A stretch of DNA of 64,000 nucleotides, from NCBI RefSeq assembly GCF_017303055.1, contig NZ_JAEKJT010000004.1:552089-616088 (forward strand), in the 5' to 3' direction. Of the stretch, positions 15,844 through 24,716 are shown one piece after another; the first letter of the stretch is position 1; every line of letters begins with the position of its first letter. Below the pieces are notes generated by a model, which was not told where the DNA came from, searched no databases, and worked only from the letters and a program-made list of their open reading frames with translations. This DNA is from Halomonas litopenaei (GTDB lineage Bacteria; Pseudomonadota; Gammaproteobacteria; Pseudomonadales; Halomonadaceae). Position numbers and translations under genes: made by a program.

Positions 15844-16400
15844 GGTTGAATCTCCTTATGTGGAGCGGCGGCCTCGTGGTTCAACGACGCCTCACGGGGT
15901 CGCAGCTCCAGAATATCGCCACGAATGGCCAAATCGAAACGGCCAAGAAAGCTCATGCCCAGCAATACCGTCTCACCCTCCATGCCAGGACTGATGGAAC
16001 CATCGACGCGAGACGCGGACAAGCCCCCCAACGTCACAGATTCCAGCGTGGTCAGGGTGCCGCGGGCACGCCCGTTGGCGGTGTGAAACCAAGCGCTGCC
16101 ATGATCCGGCAACGACAGTTGTCGAGCAAGACTCCCGGGAAGAGCGACCCGCGTCGCACCAGTATCCACCAGGAACGTCACAGGTATGCCATTGATGCTG
16201 CCCGGCGCTACAAAGTGTCCACCAGGGCCTCTTTTGAGCTGCAGCGGCTGTCCTTCTGCCACCGCTTCAAGCTGGGCATTGGGGTGCATTTTCTGCGTCA
16301 GCCAGACAGACATCCACCAGCCACCCAGTGCCATGAACACCACCCAGAATAACAGCATCATGGCGAGACCTGGGCCACGGGTCCCATGTCGACGGGTCAT
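15840..16400 (-). CDS. Membrane-anchored retropepsin-like aspartic protease (TIGR02281 type)
   Basis: 186 residues from the ATG at 16400, with AAGGAG eight bases upstream. One transmembrane anchor (about 12-33) places a single-lobe aspartic protease domain in the periplasm. The active-site motif VDTGAT has Asp79. A hydrophobic flap-like region and the family's LLGMSFLGRFD block (about 145-156) follow. As in retroviral proteases, a dimer is needed for activity. Coupling to the nitronate monooxygenase gene is seen in related bacteria, but no functional link is known to me. Confidence 0.82.
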   Translation of the reverse strand: MTRRHGTRGPGLAMMLLFWVVFMALGGWWMSVWLTQKMHPNAQLEAVAEGQPLQLKRGPGGHFVAPGSINGIPVTFLVDTGATRVALPGSLARQLSLPDHGSAWFHTANGRARGTLTTLESVTLGGLSASRVDGSISPGMEGETVLLGMSFLGRFDLAIRGDILELRPREASLNHEAAAPHKEIQP

Positions 16401-16589
16401 GCCATTCTCCTTGCTGACGAACACACCACGTCGCCAGAAGCGACGAAGGCAGCATGGCGCAGCCGAGCGGCGACCGCTGTACTGATGCCAGTCGCTACGC
16501 GACAAGCGGCAGATCACGGCACAAGTGCCAGGCGTAGCCTCTTATACGGCAGGCGCATCCCATCGGAATGACACCAAGGAGGGTTTATG

Positions 16590-17879
16590 ATGACAGCTTC
16601 TACTGACGTACTCCACGACCGCCCCTCTCAACACTTTCATCACTTTCATCACTCTCATCCCTTCCGGCAGGTTCTGGGCACGACCCTGGCCGTGCTGCTC
16701 ACGGCGATGTTCAGCCCAGGTAGCAGCGCAGACGCTAGCCTTCCGCCCACGACCTCCATGGATGCGGTCGACAAGCATGTCTTCGAGATGTCCCACTACA
16801 CCACGCAGGGAGGCGACACTATCGCGCCGGTCAGAGTGGGTTGGGAAGCCTATGGCGAGCTCAATGACGCCGCTGACAATGCCATCTTGATCACGCACTT
16901 CTTCTCGGGCACTAGCCATGCCGCAGGTCGCTATTCCGGAGAAGACGTTGCCGGCTATTGGGACGCCATCATTGGTCCGGGGAAGCCACTCGATACCAAC
17001 CGTTACTTCGTGGTGTCCTCGGACACCCTGGTCAACCTCAATGCTGGCGACCCCAGGGTCACCACCACCGGCCCCGCCAGCCTCAACCCCGCCACCGGCG
17101 AGCCCTGGGGTACGACATTCCCCCTGGTCGGTATTGGTGACTTCGTGAACGTACAGAAGGCGCTGATGGATGAGTTGGGCATCCAACGCCTGCACGCCGT
17201 GATGGGGGCCTCGATGGGGGCTTTGCAAGCGTATGAGTGGGCCAGCGCGTACCCTGATCGGGTCGACCGTCTCATCGCAGTGATTGGCGCTGGCGTTGCC
17301 GATCCCTGGCTGATCGCCAGCCTCGACGCCTGGGCCGCTCCGATTCGCCTCGATCCCAACTGGCGCGACGGTGACTACTACGATGATGACCGCCCGCCCA
17401 TCGACGGCCTGAGAGAATCGCTCAAGCTGATCACCCTGCAGGCCAACCACTGGCGTTGGGCTGATGCCACCTTCGATCGCGACTGGGCGGACCCTCTGGC
17501 GTCACCTGAAGCCGATCTCGCTGCCGACTTTGAGGTGGTGGCCACACTCGATGAGATTGCCGCTGCCCGCGCCAGCAAGGCAGACGCCAACCATCTGCTG
17601 TATCTGGTTCGGGCCAACCAGAACTTCGTGACCGGAACCGAGGGTGACGCCGAGTCTGGCCTGGCCGCCATAAAGGCCCCCACCCTGCTGCTCTACAGCG
17701 CAGATGACCTGGTGTTTCCAGCAGAGAACGTGCTCGACACGGCCCGCATGATTCAGGCTGACGGCACCCCGGTTACCTTGCACACGCTGAAGGGAGATCG
17801 CGGGCACCTTGATGGCGTGGTCAGTATCGAGCAAGCCGCCGATCAACTGCGCGGTTTTCTCGAAGCGCCAGTGCGCTGA
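16590..17879 (+). CDS. Exported alpha/beta hydrolase of the MetX (homoserine O-acetyltransferase-like) family
   Basis: 429 residues, AAGGAGGG just upstream; ATGs at 16587 and 16590 are both in frame and 16590 has better spacing. A His/Phe-rich stretch (HFHHFHHSH, about 16-24) precedes a hydrophobic helix and an SSADA-type cleavage region at about 45-50, so the protein looks exported. The rest follows the MetX fold: GWEAYGELN, THFFSG, nucleophile elbow GASMGALQAYEW, acid in YSADDLVFP and His in DRGHLDGV. Cytoplasmic MetX proteins have no signal and usually a GGSMGG elbow. I infer a periplasmic acyl hydrolase or transferase rather than a methionine enzyme. Confidence 0.75.
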   Translation: MTASTDVLHDRPSQHFHHFHHSHPFRQVLGTTLAVLLTAMFSPGSSADASLPPTTSMDAVDKHVFEMSHYTTQGGDTIAPVRVGWEAYGELNDAADNAILITHFFSGTSHAAGRYSGEDVAGYWDAIIGPGKPLDTNRYFVVSSDTLVNLNAGDPRVTTTGPASLNPATGEPWGTTFPLVGIGDFVNVQKALMDELGIQRLHAVMGASMGALQAYEWASAYPDRVDRLIAVIGAGVADPWLIASLDAWAAPIRLDPNWRDGDYYDDDRPPIDGLRESLKLITLQANHWRWADATFDRDWADPLASPEADLAADFEVVATLDEIAAARASKADANHLLYLVRANQNFVTGTEGDAESGLAAIKAPTLLLYSADDLVFPAENVLDTARMIQADGTPVTLHTLKGDRGHLDGVVSIEQAADQLRGFLEAPVR

Positions 17880-18089
17880 TGGTCGCGCCGACGGCTGCAG
17901 CGCCATCGACGCCCACCACCCGTCAGCGTCAGCCCAGGCACCCTCGCTAATGGCCATGGCATCAGCGGGCAAGGTGCCCATGACTGGACCTCAGCAGACA
18001 GCCATGCTGGGATGGTCGAGGGTCTGAGGTTACTGACCCTGGGAGCACCGTTTCAGGGTGCTTCCAGGCATATCGACAAGGAGTTCACC

Positions 18090-18707
18090 GTGAGTCATGA
18101 CGCTACTCTCCAGGTTGCCGACCTGGATGCAGGTCTGATCTATCGTCTGTTTTCCGGCGCTATCGCACCGCGCCCGATTGCGTGGGTATCAACGCTGAGT
18201 AGCGAGGGGCATGCCAACCTGGCGCCTTTCTCGTTTTTCAATGTGGCCAGTGTTGCCCCACCCATACTGGCGTTCTCGCCGCTGCTCAATGGCGAGGGTG
18301 GCACCAAGGACACCGTTGCCAATTTGCGAGAGGTGGGCGAATGCATCGTGCACATCGGCGGGGAAGCCCTGGCGGAGGCGCTCAATACCACCAGCGCCAG
18401 CCTGCCGCGGAACGGCGATGAGTTCAAACACGCGGGGCTCACCAAGGCGCGCCTTGGCGATCTTCGGGTTCCCCGGATCAGCGAAGCGCCGATCGCCTTC
18501 GGCTGTCGTCTCCACGACATCCTTACCTTTGGCGATCAGCCGCTTTCAGGCAACCTGGTGCTGGCCGAAGTGACCGTGATTCACGCCGATCCCAAGGTGT
18601 GGGACGGACGCCACGTAGGCCGCGAGGCGCTTGCCCCCATCGGCCGCATGGCTGGCAGTGACTATATTCGCTGCACGGATCTGTTCGCGCTGGAACGTCC
18701 CAAGTAA
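18090..18707 (+). CDS. Flavin reductase-like FMN-binding protein
   Basis: 205 residues from a GTG at 18090 with AAGGAG six bases upstream. The split-barrel flavin reductase domain is evident from APRPIAWVSTLSSEG, NLAPFSFFNVAS and PPILAFSPL (about 25-75), plus the DTVANL helix. These proteins bind FMN and reduce flavin or act as oxygenase partners, and this DIM6/NTAB-like form is stand-alone. The gene is convergent with the TSUP permease and shows no obvious operon partner. Confidence 0.85.
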   Translation: MSHDATLQVADLDAGLIYRLFSGAIAPRPIAWVSTLSSEGHANLAPFSFFNVASVAPPILAFSPLLNGEGGTKDTVANLREVGECIVHIGGEALAEALNTTSASLPRNGDEFKHAGLTKARLGDLRVPRISEAPIAFGCRLHDILTFGDQPLSGNLVLAEVTVIHADPKVWDGRHVGREALAPIGRMAGSDYIRCTDLFALERPK

Positions 18708-18755
18708 CCAGCATTCGGCGCCGGCTCGATTGTCCGGGGGGAACCCGGCAGTGCA

Positions 18756-19505
18756 TCAGCCCCCAAGCAGGGAGCGAATCACCAGGTATCCGCCCATGGC
18801 CAGCAATCCCATCAGGAACACCTGACGAAAACGTGCCTCGGAGAGTCGTCGCCGGAGCTCGGCGCCCAGCCACATCCCAAGCCCTGCCGGCAGCAAGGCC
18901 AGGCAGGAGGCCTGCAACTGATCAATGGACAAGAGCTCTCGCTCCCCCAGCGCCAGCGCCAGACTGAGCGTGGACAGGCTGAACAGCATGCCCATGGCCT
19001 GCACCAGGGCATCTCTGGGCAGGCCGATGGACTGTAGGTAAGGGACGCCAGGAAAGACACTGGAGCCGGTCAGCCCGGTCAACAGACCGTTGCACGCACC
19101 CAGCCACCCCGCCTGGGTATGACTGCCGCGAAAGCGCAGCTGCCGGCCGCTCAAGTTCAGCACGGCGTAAAGGATCAGCAGACCGCCCAGCAGCAGCGAT
19201 AGCCAGCGCGCATCGACACGGGAAAGGACCCATACCCCGGGCCAGACGCCAACGCAGGCCATCAGCAGGAACCCCCACAGGCGACGACACAGCAACAGCA
19301 GCTGCCCTCCCACCAATGCCTGCCACACATTGGTGATCACTGTCGGCACCAGCATCAGCGCCATGGCGTCAGGCAGCCCCAGCGTTACCGTCAGCAGCGC
19401 CAGCAACACCGTCGGCATGCCCATGCCGAGCACTCCCTTCACCAGCCCTGCCAGCACGAAGATCAGCGCCAGCAGGGCCAGCGACATGACGCCGCTGCTC
19501 AGCAT
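18756..19505 (-). CDS. TSUP-family permease (TauE/SafE)
   Basis: 249-residue inner-membrane protein with eight hydrophobic segments in two half-repeats. The first half starts GLVKGVLGMGMPTVLLALL and the second has LTGLTGSSVFPGVPYLQSIGL, which are the inverted signature loops of sulfite/sulfonate exporters. The start at 19505 lies seven bp after the stop of the upstream MFS gene, so the two are very likely co-transcribed. Substrates of the family are small organic or sulfur anions; the specific one is unknown. Confidence 0.82.
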   Translation of the reverse strand: MLSSGVMSLALLALIFVLAGLVKGVLGMGMPTVLLALLTVTLGLPDAMALMLVPTVITNVWQALVGGQLLLLCRRLWGFLLMACVGVWPGVWVLSRVDARWLSLLLGGLLILYAVLNLSGRQLRFRGSHTQAGWLGACNGLLTGLTGSSVFPGVPYLQSIGLPRDALVQAMGMLFSLSTLSLALALGERELLSIDQLQASCLALLPAGLGMWLGAELRRRLSEARFRQVFLMGLLAMGGYLVIRSLLGG

Positions 19506-19512
19506 GAGGGTG

Positions 19513-20874
19513 TCATGCTTCAGCTTCCCGCTTGGCTTCCCAGTCACCGGCCACTTGCTGCCCACGGCGCTGATTGACCCCGGCACACAGTATGATCGCG
19601 ATGATAAAGAAGGCGGCACACAGCAGGATCGAGGCCTTGAGACCGACTGCAGCTTGCAGCAAGCCCAGGCCAACGATCCCGACGATACCCGCCAACTTGT
19701 TGGCCAGGCCCCAGAAACCGAAGAACTCCGCCGCCTTCTGGCGTGGTGAGAACAATCCCACCATCACGCGACTGGCCGACTGGCTTGAGCCCAGGCTGAG
19801 CCCGGCCAGGCAGCCGACGAACAGAAACAGCTGCTCCGCCTGCCAGTCGAGCCCCCAGGTGGCGTTCAGCCAGGCGGTCACCTCCGGGGTCGCCCAGATG
19901 GCCAGAATGGCCAGGACCCACAGCACCAGCGTCAGCAGGTACGTCACCAAGGTGCCGATGCGGTCTTGGATGAAGCCAAACCCCAGCGCTCCGGCGGCAG
20001 CCGTGATCTGCACAATGATGAACATCAGATTACGCGTGTTTTCCTGCCAACCGATCACCTGGGCGCCATAGATGAAGGCAAAGGCAATGATGATGTAGAC
20101 CCCGGCCATGGAAAACAGTACCGATATCAGGAACAGTCCCAGATCACGAAAACTCTTGAGCTCATGAAAGGTCAGTGAGATGCGCTGCCAGGCAATCTGG
20201 CTGAACCGCTGACGCAGCGGTTGCGGCTCGGCCCGCTCCTTTAGCCACAGGAAAGTGGGAATGGCTGCCACCAGGAAGAACCCGGCGGCAAACGGGCCCA
20301 CCCAGCGAATCCGCTCGAAGTTGTCCGCCGTCGCCTCGCCCAGTACCGCCAGGGTAAAGCCGGCCGCTACCAGTCCGCCGACATAGCCCAGTGCCCAGCC
20401 AAACCCTGAAATCGCCCCTAGCTTGTCCGACGGTCCAAGCCCGGGCAAGAACGCCGCGATAAAGGACTCCCCCATGGAATAGGCATAGTTGGACAGGATG
20501 ATCAGCACGAAGCCCATCACCACATAGCCCGGTTCGACAAAGTAGAGCATCGCCGTCGTCGCTATGGTGGCCACGTAGCTGGCAAACAGAAAACGCTTCT
20601 TCTCGGCCCGGTAGTCCATCACCGCGCCACATAACGGCCCGGTCACGACGACCAGCACAAAGCTGAGCGCCAGCGCCAGGCTCCACAGCAGGTTGGCCAG
20701 TCGATAGCCATCCCCCCGATCACCAACGATCACCGTGGTAAAAAGCTCGCCGAAGACCACCGTGATGATCAGCAGGGTGTAGGCCTGGTTGGCGAAATCG
20801 AACATCGCCCAGCCGAAGATCTCTCGCCGACGCACTCGGTCAGTGGCGGCAGGAATAATGCTGCTCACGCTCAT
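19513..20874 (-). CDS. MFS transporter, UMF1/Atg22-like
   Basis: 453 residues from the ATG at 20874 with AGGAAGG upstream. The N-terminus carries the UMF1 signature FGWAMFDFANQAYTLLI, followed by about 12 transmembrane helices and the inter-helix loop MDYRAEKKR. The late GSSQSASRVMVGLFSPRQKAAEFFGFW block is also typical. It is an inner-membrane carrier of unknown substrate; the eukaryotic relatives export amino acids from the vacuole. It heads a two-gene unit with the TSUP permease. Confidence 0.86.
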   Translation of the reverse strand: MSVSSIIPAATDRVRRREIFGWAMFDFANQAYTLLIITVVFGELFTTVIVGDRGDGYRLANLLWSLALALSFVLVVVTGPLCGAVMDYRAEKKRFLFASYVATIATTAMLYFVEPGYVVMGFVLIILSNYAYSMGESFIAAFLPGLGPSDKLGAISGFGWALGYVGGLVAAGFTLAVLGEATADNFERIRWVGPFAAGFFLVAAIPTFLWLKERAEPQPLRQRFSQIAWQRISLTFHELKSFRDLGLFLISVLFSMAGVYIIIAFAFIYGAQVIGWQENTRNLMFIIVQITAAAGALGFGFIQDRIGTLVTYLLTLVLWVLAILAIWATPEVTAWLNATWGLDWQAEQLFLFVGCLAGLSLGSSQSASRVMVGLFSPRQKAAEFFGFWGLANKLAGIVGIVGLGLLQAAVGLKASILLCAAFFIIAIILCAGVNQRRGQQVAGDWEAKREAEA

Positions 20875-21106
20875 CGCGCCTTCCTGTTGGCAAAGGGGTT
20901 CAAGATAGCAGTCGGACACTGCCCGGGGCCACGGCGTTCATGCGCCTTGGGCAGCATGGCCTTCCACGGGAGCACGCACCTAGCGCGACGCCGGTCAGCC
21001 CTCGGCCTGTCAACGATCACTGAGCAGAGGGTTGACAACGACCGAGGGTGACAGAGCCTGAGAATGGTAGAGTATGGCGCACGACGTTGACACTCATGTG
21101 AGCTGA

Positions 21107-21931
21107 ATGACTTCCATCGATCATCTGGCCAGTGCCGCCGCCCAGGGCTGGCATCAGCGGCTGGCTGGCCTGATTCAAGGCGCCGATCGCAGCGACCTGC
21201 CCCAGCAGCTGGATGCCACTCTGACCGAACTGGTGGCCATGGACGCACTCATTCTGCATGCCTACCAGGGACGTGGCAGGCCACAGGTGATTCACGACAA
21301 CTACCCACCAGAGCGGCGCGAGCGGGACATCGAGCCCTACTTGAGCCGCATCTATCTGCTAGACCCGATGTTTCAGGCGATCGAGGCTGGCGTGGAAAGT
21401 GGCGCTCATCGACTGCGCGACCTGGCACCGGATCGTTTCGAAAGCAGCGAGTACTACCATCACTACTATCGCGGCCTGGGGCTGAGGGATGAAGTTGGCC
21501 TGTTTGCCCGGGTCAGTGACGACACCGTCATGGTGCTGTCGCTCGGTTTTCGCCTTCAGGCCCCAACGCTGACACGCCGCATGCTCCAGGCACTGCGCCA
21601 CCTCACCCCGGTCATTGAAGCGTTGCTACGCCACTACTGGACCTGGCAGCGCTCCGCCGTCGAATCGACCGCACCGGACGACGAGCCGGTCGACCTGGCG
21701 TTCTCGAGCTTTGGTCAGGGCGTACTCACCCGGCGCGAGCAGGATATCGTGCGACTGCTGCTAGCGGGACACTCGGCCAAGTCTGCTGCGCGTCAACTCG
21801 GCATCAGTGACGGTACCGTCAAGGTCCACCGCAAGCACATCTATCAGCGACTGTCGGTGACCAGCCAGGCAGAGCTGTTCCGCGCCTTTCTCGATCACGT
21901 TGCTCTGATCTCCCGGCGCCAGCGGGAATAA
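21107..21931 (+). CDS. LuxR-family transcriptional regulator
   Basis: 274 residues. The C-terminal LuxR/GerE helix-turn-helix (about 205-265) reads LTRREQDIVRLLLAG, then SAARQLGISDGTVKVHRKHIYQRL. The N-terminal 190 residues show no receiver domain or clear autoinducer-binding signature, so the signal is unknown. Eight bp separate its stop from the convergent autotransporter gene. It may regulate that adhesin or the divergent MFS/TSUP pair, but only position supports this. Confidence 0.83.
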   Translation: MTSIDHLASAAAQGWHQRLAGLIQGADRSDLPQQLDATLTELVAMDALILHAYQGRGRPQVIHDNYPPERRERDIEPYLSRIYLLDPMFQAIEAGVESGAHRLRDLAPDRFESSEYYHHYYRGLGLRDEVGLFARVSDDTVMVLSLGFRLQAPTLTRRMLQALRHLTPVIEALLRHYWTWQRSAVESTAPDDEPVDLAFSSFGQGVLTRREQDIVRLLLAGHSAKSAARQLGISDGTVKVHRKHIYQRLSVTSQAELFRAFLDHVALISRRQRE

Positions 21932-21939
21932 GCCGGAGG

Positions 21940-24441
21940 TCAGAACCGGTAGGACAGGTACAGCTTGCCTTCCCAGATATCCAGGTCATCGTGACCCAGG
22001 CTTAAATACCCTGCACTGGCTTCCAGCAGCAGCGTATCGTCCAAGAACCAGCGTGCGCCCGTCCGCAGCGTCCCCATCAGGTCTGAAGGGTTCTCCCACT
22101 CGAGGTCATCGTTCAGATAACGCCCATCGTTGGGCTGCTCGAAGGCCCAGTTGATCCCAAGCTCAGCGTAGGGCATGACCAGGCCATCATCGCCAACACT
22201 GTAGATACGGCTGATTTCGCCACTGGCGGTGGCCAATCCGGTGCTGTATGAGTCCCCCGGAACGTCGACATCCACGGGAACTCCGAGGATATCCCCTTGC
22301 AGGTCGTAGTCGTCACTACGCTCGTGGGAGTAGAAAAGCGACAGCGTGGGACGCAGCAGAGCTTGTCCCCAGCGGTACTGGCCGTGTGCGTTGACTGCTC
22401 CGCCAAAGCTGCGGGTATCGTAGCTCCCCTCAAGGGTTGCCAGCTCGCTGTCGTTATCGCCCCACCGCCAGATGAGTGAAGCGTCCAGCGCCCACCGGTC
22501 AGACAGACGATAGGCGACATAGGGGGAGACGCTGAAGCCGTCGCTGTCGTTCTCCCAGGCGCCACCAAAGTTATCCGCATGGCTCGAGTCGACGCTGAAG
22601 CTGACGCCTGCCACGGCCTGATCCGACACCCACCGGTCAACGCCAACCGCTACCACCTGAGAGTCTCCGTCGAGATCCTGCCCATCGCGGTCATCCGAGA
22701 TGTCGGTGTAGCGTGCATCGACCCAGGTATTCCAGGGGGATCCCGGCTCACCTTGACGCCCCTCGGTAATCGGCACCTGCTCAGCCAGAGTGGCTTCGAG
22801 CGCATTGCGTGTTCGTGCTTGAGCATGCTCGCGCAGCACATTCTCGGGGCAGGTCAGCACGGGCAGGCTGCCGTCTGGCAGTGGCTGTCCACCGAGTCTT
22901 GGATCATGACGGGGGTCGATGCACCAGTCTCGCGGCAGGGGAATATGGCCCGCCATCCATTGTGCGGCGTCCACCCTGCCGACGACCGTGCCTGGCAGCG
23001 GCTCAGGAGTGGGACGCCCTCCTGGTAACACACCGATGGGGGGCGATACTCCCTCCGGGAGATCGGGCGTGGGCCTGGTCGGCAGCGAAGGTGTGATGCC
23101 TTCGGGCCCCAGCTCGCCAATAGGCGGAACGACACCTCCAGGACGCCCCCTATCGGGAGGCAGCTGCCATTGCCCGAGAGCAGGACGCTCTGGCGTCACG
23201 CCGACGGGCGGGCGATCTGGAGTGGGCAGGGTGCCGATGGGAGGCGTCACACCATGGGGCGGCAGCGACGGCATGATTCCCGACGGTGGCAGCGTAGCGA
23301 TAGGCGGCGTCACACCATGGGGCGGCAGCGACGGTGTGATTCCCGACGGCGGCAGCGTAGCGATAGGCGGTGTCACGCCACGGGGAGGCAAGGTGCCAAT
23401 AGGCGGCGTCACGCCATGGGACGGCAGCGACGGCGTGATTCCCGACGGCGGCAGCGTGCCGATAGGCGGTGTCACGCCATGGGGCGGCAGCGTCGGTGTG
23501 ACACCCGATGGTGGCAGCGTAGCGATAGGCGGCGTCACACCATGGGGCGGCAGCGATGGCGTGATTCCCGACGGTGGCAGCGTAGCGATAGGCGGCGTCA
23601 CGCCACGGGGAGGCAAGGAGCCAATAGGCGGCGTCACACCATGGGGCGGCAGCGATGGCGTGATTCCCGACGGCGGCAGCGTGCCGATAGGCGGTGTCAC
23701 TCCATGGGGCGGCAACGCCGGTGTGATTCCCGACGGCGGCAGCGTGCCAATAGGCGGTGTGACGCCATGGGGCGGCAGCGTCGGTGTGACACCCGATGGT
23801 GGCAGCGTAGCGATAGGCGGCGTCACACCATGGGGCGGCAGCGATGGCGTGATTCCCGACGGCGGCAGCGTGCCGATAGGCGGCGTAACGCCACGGGGAG
23901 GCAAGGAGCCAATAGGCGGCGTCACACCATGGGGCGGCAGCGACGGCGTGATTCCCGACGGCGGTAGCGTGCCGATAGGCGGTGTCACTCCCTCAGGCCG
24001 AGCAAAGTCAGGAAAGATCTTGCCGATCGGAGGTGTGATACCGGGCCGCTCTGGCAAAGGAATCTGTCCGGCAGGAGGCAGCGTGAAACCGCCCTTCTGA
24101 TTCTGCGTGGCCAACTGGCAGTCCTTGTTGCCTCCCAGATCCAGCAGCTTGTGCACGCCACCATTGCCATTGGACACCACGGGCGACAGTGTCAGGTGCA
24201 GTCCGCCTGGATTCTTGCTCCATTCGTCGACCCGTTGTTTACCTTGGGCGGCTTCCAGCCCGAAGTCCCCTGCAGAGGTTCCAGAAAGCCAGACGGACCG
24301 CGAGTTGTCGTGGGTCACTCCGATGAACGCCAGGCCACCTGAGGCACCGCAGTTAGCGGCGAAGGCCGAGAGAGGGGCCCCCGATACAATGGCCACCGCA
24401 ATGACCAAAAGACGATGTGCAGAGGGAACAGGTACGGGCAT
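21940..24441 (-). CDS. Autotransporter with Pro/Gly-rich tandem-repeat passenger
   Basis: 833 residues. A signal peptide (about 1-28, ending AFA) leads a small Cys-containing head (about 29-110), then a repeat passenger (about 145-410) of 21-residue units built as GVTPPIGTLPPS plus GITPSLPPH, mixed with 12-residue short units. A linker follows with a conserved Trp/Cys segment (about 480-540). The C-terminal 260 residues form a 12-strand autotransporter beta-barrel ending in YLSYRF, as required for outer-membrane insertion. Such a polyproline-like stalk would extend the head from the surface. The function is probably adhesion or surface coating; the ligand is unknown. Confidence 0.85.
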   Translation of the reverse strand: MPVPVPSAHRLLVIAVAIVSGAPLSAFAANCGASGGLAFIGVTHDNSRSVWLSGTSAGDFGLEAAQGKQRVDEWSKNPGGLHLTLSPVVSNGNGGVHKLLDLGGNKDCQLATQNQKGGFTLPPAGQIPLPERPGITPPIGKIFPDFARPEGVTPPIGTLPPSGITPSLPPHGVTPPIGSLPPRGVTPPIGTLPPSGITPSLPPHGVTPPIATLPPSGVTPTLPPHGVTPPIGTLPPSGITPALPPHGVTPPIGTLPPSGITPSLPPHGVTPPIGSLPPRGVTPPIATLPPSGITPSLPPHGVTPPIATLPPSGVTPTLPPHGVTPPIGTLPPSGITPSLPSHGVTPPIGTLPPRGVTPPIATLPPSGITPSLPPHGVTPPIATLPPSGIMPSLPPHGVTPPIGTLPTPDRPPVGVTPERPALGQWQLPPDRGRPGGVVPPIGELGPEGITPSLPTRPTPDLPEGVSPPIGVLPGGRPTPEPLPGTVVGRVDAAQWMAGHIPLPRDWCIDPRHDPRLGGQPLPDGSLPVLTCPENVLREHAQARTRNALEATLAEQVPITEGRQGEPGSPWNTWVDARYTDISDDRDGQDLDGDSQVVAVGVDRWVSDQAVAGVSFSVDSSHADNFGGAWENDSDGFSVSPYVAYRLSDRWALDASLIWRWGDNDSELATLEGSYDTRSFGGAVNAHGQYRWGQALLRPTLSLFYSHERSDDYDLQGDILGVPVDVDVPGDSYSTGLATASGEISRIYSVGDDGLVMPYAELGINWAFEQPNDGRYLNDDLEWENPSDLMGTLRTGARWFLDDTLLLEASAGYLSLGHDDLDIWEGKLYLSYRF
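23218..23998. repeat. Coding tandem repeats (63-bp long and 36-bp short units)
   Basis: Within the autotransporter passenger, ten long units (21 codons) and three short units (12 codons, ending LPPR) alternate, plus a truncated last unit. The short unit recurs before three long ones, giving a higher-order block of about 99 residues. Long units differ at two or three positions (IG/IA, ITPS/VTPT/ITPA). The near-identity of neighbouring units indicates recent expansion by recombination or slippage. Confidence 0.9.
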
Positions 24442-24716
24442 GGCGACATATCCAACAGCAAATCAACACCCGCAGCGGAGCCAGACTGTCGTCATCCTGC
24501 CGCTGCCATGTCAGTTCAGCGTAGCCTGTAGTGACATGACCACAAGACTACGCAGCAAAGGAGCTTTATATCATTGCGCACCTGTGCGGCTGATGTTTCT
24601 TTGCTGCGTATTGCGCTAGATCAAAGAAGCTTGCCGCCAGCTTTATACCCTCATGGGGATATGTCACCGACAGGGCGAGACTGGAGAGACTGATGGCCTG
24701 AACAAGGAGGCCACCA

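Noticed and set aside
15708..16352. 214-codon plus-strand frame opposite the nitronate monooxygenase/retropepsin pair
   Set aside because: Both minus-strand genes carry clear family motifs across the same bases; this frame has none.
22919..24100. 393-codon Gly-rich open frame on the plus strand opposite the autotransporter repeats
   Set aside because: It mirrors the repeat DNA of the real minus-strand gene; it has no ribosome site and no export or fold signals.
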